A DNA stretch of 64,000 nt from Arthrobacter sp. SLBN-112. Its GTDB lineage: Bacteria; Actinomycetota; Actinomycetes; Actinomycetales; Micrococcaceae. A model generated the notes under the pieces. The model made no database searches and was not told where the DNA came from. It worked only from the letters and a program-made list of their open reading frames with translations. Position 1 is the first letter of the stretch; each line of letters starts with the position of its first letter. The translations under genes were made by a program, and so were the position numbers. Where the stretch lies: positions 372,001 through 436,000 of the forward strand of contig NZ_JAUSXY010000001.1 of assembly GCF_030944625.1 (NCBI RefSeq), given 5' to 3'. Shown piece after piece: positions 24,997 through 32,348 of the stretch.

Positions 24997-25296
24997 ATGT
25001 CAGTTGACTACGACGCTCCGCGGGTTACTCCCGAGGAAGAGCCGAACGTCGCTTTGGAGGAGCTGAAGTCCGATAAGTCCGGCCGCCGGGAGGCCGGTCC
25101 CGACATGGACGAGACGGACCTCGCGGACAGCTTCGAGCTGCCCGGCGCCGATCTTTCCAACGAGGAACTCCTCATCCAGGTGGTACCGGTGCAGGCGGAT
25201 GAATTCACCTGCATGTCATGCTTCCTGGTCCACCACCGCAGCCAGCTGGCCCGGGAGAAGGACGGCAAGAAGTACTGCAAGGAATGTGAGGGGTAG
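24997..25296 (+). CDS. DUF4193 family protein
   Basis: A 99-residue acidic actinobacterial protein with a C-terminal pair of cysteine motifs, CMSCFLVHHRSQLA and YCKECEG. They probably form a zinc ribbon. The first 60 residues are rich in Asp/Glu and likely disordered. ATG 24997 follows CAGGAGA. Such proteins are near-universal in actinobacteria and often sit beside housekeeping genes. The role is unknown; an RNA-polymerase or ribosome-associated function is only a guess. Confidence 0.85.
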   Translation: MSVDYDAPRVTPEEEPNVALEELKSDKSGRREAGPDMDETDLADSFELPGADLSNEELLIQVVPVQADEFTCMSCFLVHHRSQLAREKDGKKYCKECEG

Positions 25297-25422
25297 CAGG
25301 GCAGGACGGCCGGACAGGTTTGGATTTCAACCATTGGAATCCAGGCTCGTGGACGGAGCGGGAGACAGCCATGATGTAGGTCACGCTCCGGCATTGGCCG
25401 GCCGACTGGAAAGAAGGAAACC

Positions 25423-26493
25423 ATGTCCCTCAGCGTTGAGGAAATGAACAAGCAACTCCCGGTGGCCAACGCGCTGCCCGGTGAGGCAGTCCCGTATTAC
25501 ATGGCGTCCGGTGAAGGCGCGCGCTACGAAATCAACGGCCAGCTGGTGACGGTCATCGCCCGCGCCGCCGATACGGGAGGGATCTTCAGCGCAGCCTATA
25601 TTTCCGGCGGCATGGGGGCCGAGTCCCCCTTCGTCAGCCACAGCATCGAGCACAAGACGCTGTACGTGTTCGACGGGATCCTGCACGTCTGGCTGCCTGG
25701 CGAGAGCAGGATCCTCACCCCGGGCGACTCGGTGGTCATCCCGCCCAACACCCCGCACGCCTACAGGATGGCCAGCCACTACACCCGGTTCCTGAACTGG
25801 ATGACCCCCGGCGGCGGCGAGGCGTACTACGAGCGGGTTGGCACTCCCATCGATTCGCACGTCCCGCCGGTCCGGCCGGGGCACAAGGCCAGCCTGCAGC
25901 AGCAGGCCGAGGTGGGCGCCGAGTTCGGGATCACCTTCCCCGACGTTGAGCGCGTGGCGCCGTCGTTCAAGCACGACGCCGGCCTGCCGCCCACACAGAG
26001 CCCCTACTTCCTCAGTGCCGGCGAGGGTGAGCGGCTGGCCGGCTACCAGACGATGTTCACCTACCTGTCCCGGCCCGCCAATACCGGCTCCAACTACTTC
26101 GCCGTGCACACCAAGGGCGCCAAATCCCCCTACATTCCGCTGCATTTCCACTCGCAGCACACGGAGAACTTCCTCTGCACCGAAGGCCGGATGTGGCTTT
26201 ACGCCAACGGCCGCGAGGTGCTCCTGACCAAGGGCGACTTCCTGCACGCCCCCGCCGGGACCGTCCACTCGTTCGCGCTCGATGCCCACAACACCCAGAT
26301 GGTGGGCTTCCTGACGCCATCGGTCTTCAACGGGTTCTTTGAGTACTTCAACAAGCCCACCGAGGACTACATGTACACCGAGGGCGGCGAACCGTACATG
26401 GACATGGAAGGCTTCGGCCGCGCCCAGGCCGAGATGGACCTGACCGTCGTGGGACCTCCGCCGCAGCGCCGCGTTGCGCTGGACATCCTGTAA
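25423..26493 (+). CDS. Bicupin, quercetin 2,3-dioxygenase-like
   Basis: A 356-residue two-cupin protein. The first cupin has HSIEHKTLYVFDGILHVWL and GDSVVIPPNTPHAYRM. The second has PLHFHSQHTENFLCTEGRMW and GDFLHAPAGTVHSFAL. Both retain the His/Glu metal ligands. The overall pattern is that of bacterial quercetin 2,3-dioxygenases, which open flavonol rings with release of CO. ATG 25423 is preceded by GAAAGAAGGAAA. A plant-derived phenolic substrate fits the aromatic and glycan genes nearby, though the true substrate may be another diketone. A 34-bp palindrome lies after it. Confidence 0.85.
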   Translation: MSLSVEEMNKQLPVANALPGEAVPYYMASGEGARYEINGQLVTVIARAADTGGIFSAAYISGGMGAESPFVSHSIEHKTLYVFDGILHVWLPGESRILTPGDSVVIPPNTPHAYRMASHYTRFLNWMTPGGGEAYYERVGTPIDSHVPPVRPGHKASLQQQAEVGAEFGITFPDVERVAPSFKHDAGLPPTQSPYFLSAGEGERLAGYQTMFTYLSRPANTGSNYFAVHTKGAKSPYIPLHFHSQHTENFLCTEGRMWLYANGREVLLTKGDFLHAPAGTVHSFALDAHNTQMVGFLTPSVFNGFFEYFNKPTEDYMYTEGGEPYMDMEGFGRAQAEMDLTVVGPPPQRRVALDIL

Positions 26494-26506
26494 TCACACC
26501 GGGACA

Positions 26507-26540
26507 AAACGGCCCGTCAACATATGTTGACGGGCCGTTT
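26507..26540. promoter_or_regulatory. 34-bp perfect palindrome: terminator and operator 1
   Basis: Arms begin AAACGGCCCGTCAACAT and mirror exactly around 26523/26524. The core GTCAAC-ATAT-GTTGAC (26516-26531) recurs as GTCAAC-TAAA-GTTGAC at 26545-26560. A-rich left and T-rich right flanks also make it a good bidirectional terminator for the bicupin gene. TTGACG at 26527-26532 could be the -35 box of the next gene. Confidence 0.65.
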
Positions 26541-26544
26541 GTGT

Positions 26545-26560
26545 GTCAACTAAAGTTGAC
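26545..26560. promoter_or_regulatory. Operator 2 (GTCAAC-N4-GTTGAC)
   Basis: Perfect dyad GTCAACTAAAGTTGAC, centred 29 bp after the same core in the larger palindrome. TAAAGT at 26551-26556 lies 18 bases after the TTGACG -35 candidate and could be the -10 box, so both operators would overlap the promoter. It ends 18 bases before the chosen ATG of the small HTH gene. Confidence 0.6.
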
Positions 26561-26578
26561 GGCATGGAGGTGGAGCGG

Positions 26579-26779
26579 ATGAAGACGCTGGTGGCATCAA
26601 TGGATGGAAAAGGGCCTGCGGAGGCCCTGTACGCAGTGGCCGAGCTGCAGAAGGAAGTGGGACGCACCGAGGCGTCCCTGGTCCGGCGGGCCCGGCAGGC
26701 CGGTTTGTCCTGGGAAGCGATTGCCCTGTGCCTGGGCGTCAGCAAGCAGGCAGTGCACCGCAAATACGGGAAACAGTAA
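26579..26779 (+). CDS. Small HTH protein, probable autoregulator
   Basis: A 66-residue protein whose C-terminal half is a helix-turn-helix: ASLVRRARQAGLSWEAIALCLGVSKQAVHRKYG. ATG 26579 is chosen because GGAGG lies 8 bases upstream. Upstream in-frame starts (26543, 26564) overlap the operator dyads. There is no ligand or catalytic domain. With two identical GTCAAC/GTTGAC operators over its promoter, autoregulation is likely. Its other targets are unknown. Confidence 0.75.
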   Translation: MKTLVASMDGKGPAEALYAVAELQKEVGRTEASLVRRARQAGLSWEAIALCLGVSKQAVHRKYGKQ

Positions 26780-26789
26780 GCTCAATACT

Positions 26790-26853
26790 CAATCCATTGC
26801 TCCGTAGGTGTCGTTTACGGCATGCAAAACGACACCTATGGAGCAATCGATTG
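26790..26853. repeat. Long inverted repeat at convergent gene ends (copy 2)
   Basis: 27-base arms (26790-26816 and 26827-26853) with two mismatches and a 10-base loop. The right-hand arm, read on the minus strand, begins CAATCGATTGCT and ends GTCGTTT, matching the outer core and inner end of copy 1 at 19054-19121. It overlaps the last codons of the minus-strand DUF3500 gene. Confidence 0.7.
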
Positions 26854-28080
26854 GTGTTGCTTCACCAGTTCGCGGCCATAGTCGTTTCCGTTGGGGGTAC
26901 GGACGACGGTGTGCATGTGGAACGGGGCCGGCTGGTCGTTGCTGAGGAACACGCCGGTGTGGTGGTCCAGTTCCAGCACCACCACGGGGCTCTGCAGCCG
27001 GAAGTAGAACGCTTCCTCCCCCTCCCAGCCGCCGATCCAGCTGAAGTACGTCTCGCCGTAGTGCTCGCGGATTTCGCGCCGGCGCGCTGCGCGCGGGCCG
27101 TCGGGAAGGTAGGCGATGAAGTCGTCCACCACGGCGTCGAGCAGTTCCAGGGCTTCGGCGGGCATGCTGGCCACCTGGATGCCCTCGTAGGGGATCACCC
27201 GGTTGTCCTGGAAGCAGCCGCCCAGGTGCCGTTCATCCCCCGGGTGGAGCCGGCCTTCCGGCATGGCGGGGTCCACCATTGCCCCGTACACAACAGCGCC
27301 GGACCGCAGCTCCGCGGGCAGGGTGCCCATCAGTTCCCGGGCCAGGGCGATGCGCTCCTTGAACACCTTGACGCCCCGGTGCGGGCCGGCGTCGATCACG
27401 TCCGGCTCGGCGCCCATGAATACCGGTGAGATCACCAGCTGTGTCCCCGCCACCAGGCAGTTCAGCGCCGCGTGGTGGCCAAAGAGCTGCCACCCCCACG
27501 GTTCGGTTTCCGAGGGCCGGCCATAGAGGGCGAAGTTATAGCTGAACTCGTTCATCAGCAGCGGCAGTTCCACCAGCTCACCCAGGAAACCGTTGATGCG
27601 CATCAGGTTGCGCACCAGCTCAAACCCTTCGGCGCTCAGGCTGGCCTCCACCACGCCCAGCACGGCGTCGCGCACCGCGGGCTCCAGTTCATCGAGCCGG
27701 AGACCCGTGTCGTGCTGCATGAACTCCGGGTTGGCCCAGCTCTGCCATTCGGGGGCGTCCACGGCGTAGCCCAGCTTCCGGGCCTGGTCCGCAGTGGCAG
27801 CATCCAGGAGCTTGCGGGCCGCAGCCACCATCTCCGCGGTGGGCGCCTCTTCGCCGGGCCGTGCCGGGCCAAGCGGGTACAAGCCTTCCCGCCGGTCGCC
27901 GTCGCTGGTAATCCCGGTGAAGGGCTGCGGGTAAAGCTGCTGCCACCCCTCGATCATGGGCCCGGCGAACGAATCGCTCTTCGCCGCTGCCGCGTACTCG
28001 CGGGCATCAAGGCCGCGGATCCCTGCCACGCGCGGGTGGTCTGGGGCGAACAGGTAGTCACGGAAGGACGGCGTCTGCAC
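26836..28080 (-). CDS. DUF3500 family protein
   Basis: A 414-residue protein of the DUF3500 family. Recognisable stretches are GWQQLYPQPFTGITSDGDRR, RINGFLGELVELPLLMNEFSYN, WGWQLFGHHAALN and FSWIGGWEGEEAFYFRLQSP, with several conserved His/Glu. The C-terminus HTVVRTPNGNDYG is typical. GTG 28080 is chosen because CAGGAGC precedes it; a TTG at 28101 is weaker. It overlaps the hydroxylase gene by 23 bp as the last gene of an aromatic-type operon. The activity is unknown. Conserved histidines suggest a metal-dependent enzyme, which is inference. Confidence 0.85.
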   Translation of the reverse strand: MQTPSFRDYLFAPDHPRVAGIRGLDAREYAAAAKSDSFAGPMIEGWQQLYPQPFTGITSDGDRREGLYPLGPARPGEEAPTAEMVAAARKLLDAATADQARKLGYAVDAPEWQSWANPEFMQHDTGLRLDELEPAVRDAVLGVVEASLSAEGFELVRNLMRINGFLGELVELPLLMNEFSYNFALYGRPSETEPWGWQLFGHHAALNCLVAGTQLVISPVFMGAEPDVIDAGPHRGVKVFKERIALARELMGTLPAELRSGAVVYGAMVDPAMPEGRLHPGDERHLGGCFQDNRVIPYEGIQVASMPAEALELLDAVVDDFIAYLPDGPRAARRREIREHYGETYFSWIGGWEGEEAFYFRLQSPVVVLELDHHTGVFLSNDQPAPFHMHTVVRTPNGNDYGRELVKQHQSIAP

Positions 28081-29794
28081 GGATGCTCCTGGTGGTCTCA
28101 AGTGAAGTGGGCGACCAACCGGCCGCCGCGGACAAGGCTGCGCCCGCGGCCGCGGCGGAATTCCCCCGCCACGCCACGTGCTGGTCCGGGCGGACCAGCA
28201 GGATGCCGGCGCCCCATACGGCGGAAAGCTGCGTGCCGTCGTCGGATGGTCCGACGACGGCGACGGTCACCGGGACGCCGGTCCGGGCGGCGGCCGCCAG
28301 CACCGGCCGGAAAACCTCCGCCGCCGGCACCCCTCCCAGCGCGGCGGCGTCGGCCAGCAGGGTGAACCCGGTTCCCAAATGGCTGTACAGGGAGGTGCCG
28401 TCCGCCAGCCAGGCATGCGGCAGCAGGGCGCCCGGGGTGGCGGAGGGAACGTAGTGGATGGGATCCTCCGCCGGTACGGGCAGGCCGTCCGGCACCACCA
28501 GCGACGACTCCGCGTACGAGTACCCCAGCACCAGGCCCAGGGAGTCGAACTCGCTCCGCTTCACGGCCAGCGCCGCGTTGGCAGCCTGCCGCGCGGCGTC
28601 GCCCCGGGGTCCGGCGGCCGCCAGGTGCGGATCCGCGAAGTGGTAGGCCAGTGCCTTGCCGTTTTCCGCGGCGTCGCGGATGGTGCGGGCTGCCACCGGC
28701 CGGCGTTCTTCCCCGTAGCTGGGCAGCAGTTCCGGCCCGGCCCATCCGTTGATGGTGGCGGCGAGCTTCCAGGCAAGGTTGGCGGCGTCGCCGATGCAGG
28801 TGTTGAAGCCGTGGCCGCCCCACGGCGGGTTCAGGTGTGCGGCGTCGCCCACCAGGAAGATGGTGCCGCGGCTGTACTCCGGGGCCAGCAGCATCCGGGC
28901 GGTCCACGGATCGGTGGCCACCACATCAATGTCCACCTCCGAGCCCACGAGTGAGCGGACCATCGCGGCGGCGTCTTCCGTGGTGACGTTGACGGCCGGA
29001 TCCACGCCCTGGATGATCGCCCACCAGGTGCCGGCCAGGTCCATGGGCCCCACCATGCCGGAGGTTTCCGATCCCACCACCCAGTACTGGACGGCAGGAT
29101 CCAGTGCGATGGCGGATGCCAGGGACTGCGAGCGGAACAGGATGCTGACGTTGGACAGCGCCGCGGAGCCACCCTCCAGCCGCAGCTCCAGGCTGCGGCG
29201 CACGGTGGAGGACCCGCCGTCGGCGCCGATGAGGAACCGCGCGGTGATGGTGCGGCGGGCACCGGAGGAATCCGTGACGACGACGGCGTGCGGCCCGGTG
29301 GCAGCGTCGCCGCCGGCAGGCCTGACGTCAGTGACGGCCCACCCGGTCACGAACGTAACCAGGGGGTTGTCCGCTGCGGCGGAGCGCAGGACGTCTTCGA
29401 GGACCGGTTGCGGCACCTGCTGGCCACACTCCGGCTGCGGGCCGTACCGGCCGGCGACCAGCTGGAAGGCGTTGCGGAACCGGCGCAGCTCGTGGGCGGA
29501 GGGGCCCGTGAGCCCGGTGCAGAAGATGACGTCCTGCCCGTACTCCAGCGGCAGCGGCGCCTCGTCCCTGAGCAGGTCCGCGAGCCCCAGCCGGCTCAGG
29601 TGGGTCATGGTGCGGGCGTTGGTGGTCTTGGCCCGCGGCCGGGTGTGGTCCACGGCGGTGCGGGGTTCGATGACGGTGCTGGCGATTCCCCGCGAGGCCA
29701 GGTCCAATGCCAGGAACAACCCGCTGGGTCCGCCGCCGGCGATAAGGACCTGGGCCTCCGCCGGAATGTCCGCAGCGCGCTTGAAGGCATTCAT
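28058..29794 (-). CDS. FAD-dependent aromatic monooxygenase
   Basis: A 578-residue class A flavin hydroxylase similar to MhpA or phenol/2,4-dichlorophenol hydroxylases. N-terminal dinucleotide motif VLIAGGGPSGLFLALDLASRG, DG motif FLIGADGGSSTVRRSLE and GD motif FLVGDAAHLNPPWGGHGFNT are all present. The C-terminal thioredoxin-like domain seen in the phenol hydroxylase branch follows. It would use NAD(P)H and O2 to hydroxylate an aromatic acid or phenol. Its ATG overlaps the stop of the FAH-family gene by one base. Confidence 0.9.
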   Translation of the reverse strand: MNAFKRAADIPAEAQVLIAGGGPSGLFLALDLASRGIASTVIEPRTAVDHTRPRAKTTNARTMTHLSRLGLADLLRDEAPLPLEYGQDVIFCTGLTGPSAHELRRFRNAFQLVAGRYGPQPECGQQVPQPVLEDVLRSAAADNPLVTFVTGWAVTDVRPAGGDAATGPHAVVVTDSSGARRTITARFLIGADGGSSTVRRSLELRLEGGSAALSNVSILFRSQSLASAIALDPAVQYWVVGSETSGMVGPMDLAGTWWAIIQGVDPAVNVTTEDAAAMVRSLVGSEVDIDVVATDPWTARMLLAPEYSRGTIFLVGDAAHLNPPWGGHGFNTCIGDAANLAWKLAATINGWAGPELLPSYGEERRPVAARTIRDAAENGKALAYHFADPHLAAAGPRGDAARQAANAALAVKRSEFDSLGLVLGYSYAESSLVVPDGLPVPAEDPIHYVPSATPGALLPHAWLADGTSLYSHLGTGFTLLADAAALGGVPAAEVFRPVLAAAARTGVPVTVAVVGPSDDGTQLSAVWGAGILLVRPDQHVAWRGNSAAAAGAALSAAAGWSPTSLETTRSIRADAVLP

Positions 29795-30675
29795 CAGGCA
29801 CGGCTCCGAAGGGATCGGTCCCCAACCGGCGTGGTCAGGGTGCCGAGCTTCTCGATCTCCACTTCCACGGTGTCGCCGGGCTGCAGGAGCCACTGCGGGG
29901 TGCGGGCGTACCCCACGCCTTCGGGGGTTCCGGTGGCGATGACGTCGCCGGGGTGCAGCGTGAACGTCTGGCTGATGAGGGCAATGATGGCGGGGACGGA
30001 GAAGATCATGTCCCGGGTGTTGCCGTTCTGGGCTTCGATGCCGTTGACGCGGGTGCGGACCTGCAGGCCATCGCGGAGGTCGCCCACTTCGTCGCGGCTG
30101 ACCAGGGGCCCCAGCGGGCCGCTGAAGTCGCCGTTCTTGCCAAGGGTCCACTGTGAGGTGAGCTTCTGGGCTCTGCGTGCGGTGATGTCGTTGAACGTGG
30201 AGTAGCCGAAGACTGCGTCCGCCGCCGCGGTTTCGTCCGCGGATTCGACGCGGCGGCCGATGTACGCGGCCACCTCGCCCTCCCAGTCCAGCCCGTCTTC
30301 CCCCGCCGGGACCGGGACTGGAACATTGCCCACGGACAAGGACGCCGTCCACCGGGCAAAAAGGGTGGGGTACGGCGGCAGTTCCTGGTCCTTGAAGCTG
30401 CCTTCGGCAACGTGCGCCTTGTAGTTCAGCCCGACGCAGATAACCCGGGCGGACGCAGGGACCAGCGGCACCTCGGTGACGCTGCCGCGCTCCAGCCAGG
30501 CGCCGGCGTCGGACGTGCCATTTTCCGCCGCGCCGGCAACCAGGCCCGCGGCCTTGTCCTGCCAGCCCTCGGCGTCGGCCCAGAATCCGGTGACGGGTAT
30601 GAGCGGGAAGATGCGGGTACCGGCGAGGGCTGCTGCCCAGGGTTCGCCGTGGTGGGTGATGCCGATGAACTGCAT
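29794..30675 (-). CDS. Fumarylacetoacetate hydrolase family protein
   Basis: A 293-residue FAH-fold hydrolase. VICVGLNYKAHVAE, LDWEGEVAAYIGRR (metal-binding Glu), GYSTFNDITARR (Asp) and GDVIATGTPEGVGYARTP are diagnostic. The family includes fumarylpyruvate hydrolases, oxalocrotonate decarboxylases and related ring-cleavage pathway enzymes. Next to an FAD hydroxylase it probably hydrolyses an acylpyruvate after ring cleavage, for example in a gentisate-like route. No ring-cleaving dioxygenase is adjacent. Confidence 0.88.
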   Translation of the reverse strand: MQFIGITHHGEPWAAALAGTRIFPLIPVTGFWADAEGWQDKAAGLVAGAAENGTSDAGAWLERGSVTEVPLVPASARVICVGLNYKAHVAEGSFKDQELPPYPTLFARWTASLSVGNVPVPVPAGEDGLDWEGEVAAYIGRRVESADETAAADAVFGYSTFNDITARRAQKLTSQWTLGKNGDFSGPLGPLVSRDEVGDLRDGLQVRTRVNGIEAQNGNTRDMIFSVPAIIALISQTFTLHPGDVIATGTPEGVGYARTPQWLLQPGDTVEVEIEKLGTLTTPVGDRSLRSRA

Positions 30676-30731
30676 GGGGGCCTTTCAGGTCCGGTTCCCG
30701 GGCGCGTTCGCTCCGGGCATGATGTTGGAAT

Positions 30732-31677
30732 TCAGTGCTGGTCCGCGTGTCGGCGGAAGAAGTCGATGGTGGCGGCGGTTGCCTGTTCTGCGGCCGTGCT
30801 GCCGCCATCCGGGAGCTGCCACATGTGGTCGGCGTCCTCCAGCAGGAGGAGTTCGACGGCGTTGCCCGCGGCTTCCAGCGCGGCGGCGAAGCCGGTGGAC
30901 TGGGCCACGGGGACGAAGCGGTCGGCCGTTCCGTGGATCAGCAGGAAGGGCGGAGCGTCCGGGTGAACGTAGGTGAGGGGGCTGGCAGCCTTGGCCTTGT
31001 CGCGGGGCGCCGGCCGGCTGGGCGCCGAGCAGGAGTGCTTCGCGGGAGCCGGGATCGTCTGCGCGGGCCACGGCGTCCGGCCTGGCCTGTCCGCCCATGC
31101 GCACCAGGTCTGTGGGCGGGTACCAGGCAACGACGCCGGCCACGCGGTCATCGCCGCCGGATGCCGGGTTGGCGTCCGGCGGCGTGGGCTCCGCGGCGTC
31201 CGTATCTTTCGGTTCCGCTACCCGGGCGGCAAGCCCGACGAGGCTGGCCAGATGGCCGCCGGCAGAGTCACCCCAGGCGTAGATCCGGTCCGGGTCCACC
31301 CCGCAGTCAGCCGCGTGGGCCCGGAGCCAGCGGACGGCCGCTTTGGCGTCCAGCAGCTGCGCCGGGAAGGTGGCTGTGTCCGTCAGGCGGTAATCGGCCG
31401 AGGCCACCACAAAGCCGGCCCCGGCCAGCTCTTCGATGGGACTGAGGCCCAACCCGTCCACGCCCGGCCCGAGGGAGGAGCGTTCCCCCGTCCGCCACCC
31501 GCCGCCGTGGAAATGGACCACGGCGGGAAGGCCGGACCGGCGGCCGCCTTTCCCTGCATCCCCGGTAACCACGGGCCCCGCGTCCGCCGTCTCTGGAAGG
31601 TAGAGGTCAAGCAGCAGCGGGCCCTCGTTCTGTGGCCGGGCGAACTCGACCCCCCGGAGGATCCGCAGTGCCGTCAT
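30732..31677 (-). pseudogene. Alpha/beta hydrolase (esterase/BD-FAE type), frameshifted
   Basis: From ATG 31677 (GGAG 7 bases upstream) the frame gives a carboxylesterase-like protein with VVHFHGGGWRTG and nucleophile elbow YAWGDSAGGHLAS. Family sequence then continues to [12 protein letters not shown] near 31005. After that the proper continuation [30 protein letters not shown] and [11 protein letters not shown] is in another frame ending at 30732. One extra base in the GGGG run at 31004-31007 accounts for the shift. Catalytic Ser, Asp and His would all be present if restored. It is the first gene of the FAH-hydroxylase operon. Confidence 0.85.
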
Positions 31678-31794
31678 CGTTGACTCCATATGTGCCGCGC
31701 CGTTTCTGTCCTGTGGAGCTGGGTGCGGGCCAATTCTGGGGTCCGCGTTCATGGACTCAACTCTGGGGCATCGGCGGCACTGCGCGCGCCGCCG

Positions 31795-31811
31795 GTTTCA
31801 CTGAATGAAAC
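31795..31811. promoter_or_regulatory. Operator-like dyad upstream of aromatic operon
   Basis: GTTTCA-CTGAA-TGAAAC, perfect 6-bp arms, 117 bases before the esterase start. The layout resembles operators of IclR or similar regulators of aromatic catabolism. No regulator gene is adjacent, so the assignment is tentative. Confidence 0.4.
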
Positions 31812-31865
31812 TGGATCAGGGCAGTGCGGGGTCGTACGGGTGTGCGGATGATGCAGCGCGGAAGA

Positions 31866-32348
31866 TCAGCTGACCAGGATCTGCGTGGCGGACTCCTTCA
31901 GCTTGCCGTTGGCCCACTTCATCTGGCGGATCGTCTGTGGATGGCAGCGCTCAGCCAAGGCCAGCAGGTCCTTGTCCTTCATGCCCTGCGCGGCCTGGGC
32001 CAGCAGCTCCCAGTCGGCCGAGACACCACAGGCCTTCAGGTACAGCTCGCGCAGGTCACGCAGCAGCAGCATCCCGGTTTCGGGGCGCCGGCCCACCATC
32101 TCGCTGCCCTTCTCCCGAATGGTCTCCATCAGCCCCGCTTCGCCGCGCGGCTCCGGGTCCAGGTCCTGGCCGTAGTTCCCGGCGATCGCCGCGATGTCCC
32201 GCACATGCTGCTGGGACCACCGCGCCAGGTCCCGTGCCAGGTGGTAGATCTCGTGGTCCACTTTGTGACGCTCCGAAACGACCAGCAGGTGATGAGCCAG
32301 GTCGTTTTCGGAGCGGTGCATCTCTTCGAGGACAAGTCCGAATTTCAT
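31866..32348 (-). CDS. Helical protein coupled to molybdoenzyme gene, function unknown
   Basis: A 160-residue, all-alpha protein without close recognisable family. The N-terminal helix pair, with EEMHRSENDLAHHLLVVSER and HKVDHEIYHLARDLARWSQ, is rich in Glu and His in a spacing that recalls ferritin-like or hemerythrin-like bundles. The C-terminal half contains LRDLRELYLKACGVSADWELLAQAAQGMKDKDLL. Its ATG overlaps the stop of the molybdopterin oxidoreductase gene by four bases, so the two are translationally coupled. A chaperone, maturation or electron-transfer role is inference. Confidence 0.7.
   Translation of the reverse strand: MKFGLVLEEMHRSENDLAHHLLVVSERHKVDHEIYHLARDLARWSQQHVRDIAAIAGNYGQDLDPEPRGEAGLMETIREKGSEMVGRRPETGMLLLRDLRELYLKACGVSADWELLAQAAQGMKDKDLLALAERCHPQTIRQMKWANGKLKESATQILVS

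Noticed and set aside
28749-29942. 397-residue plus-strand open frame
   Set aside because: Antisense to the FAD hydroxylase gene; serine/arginine-rich noise.
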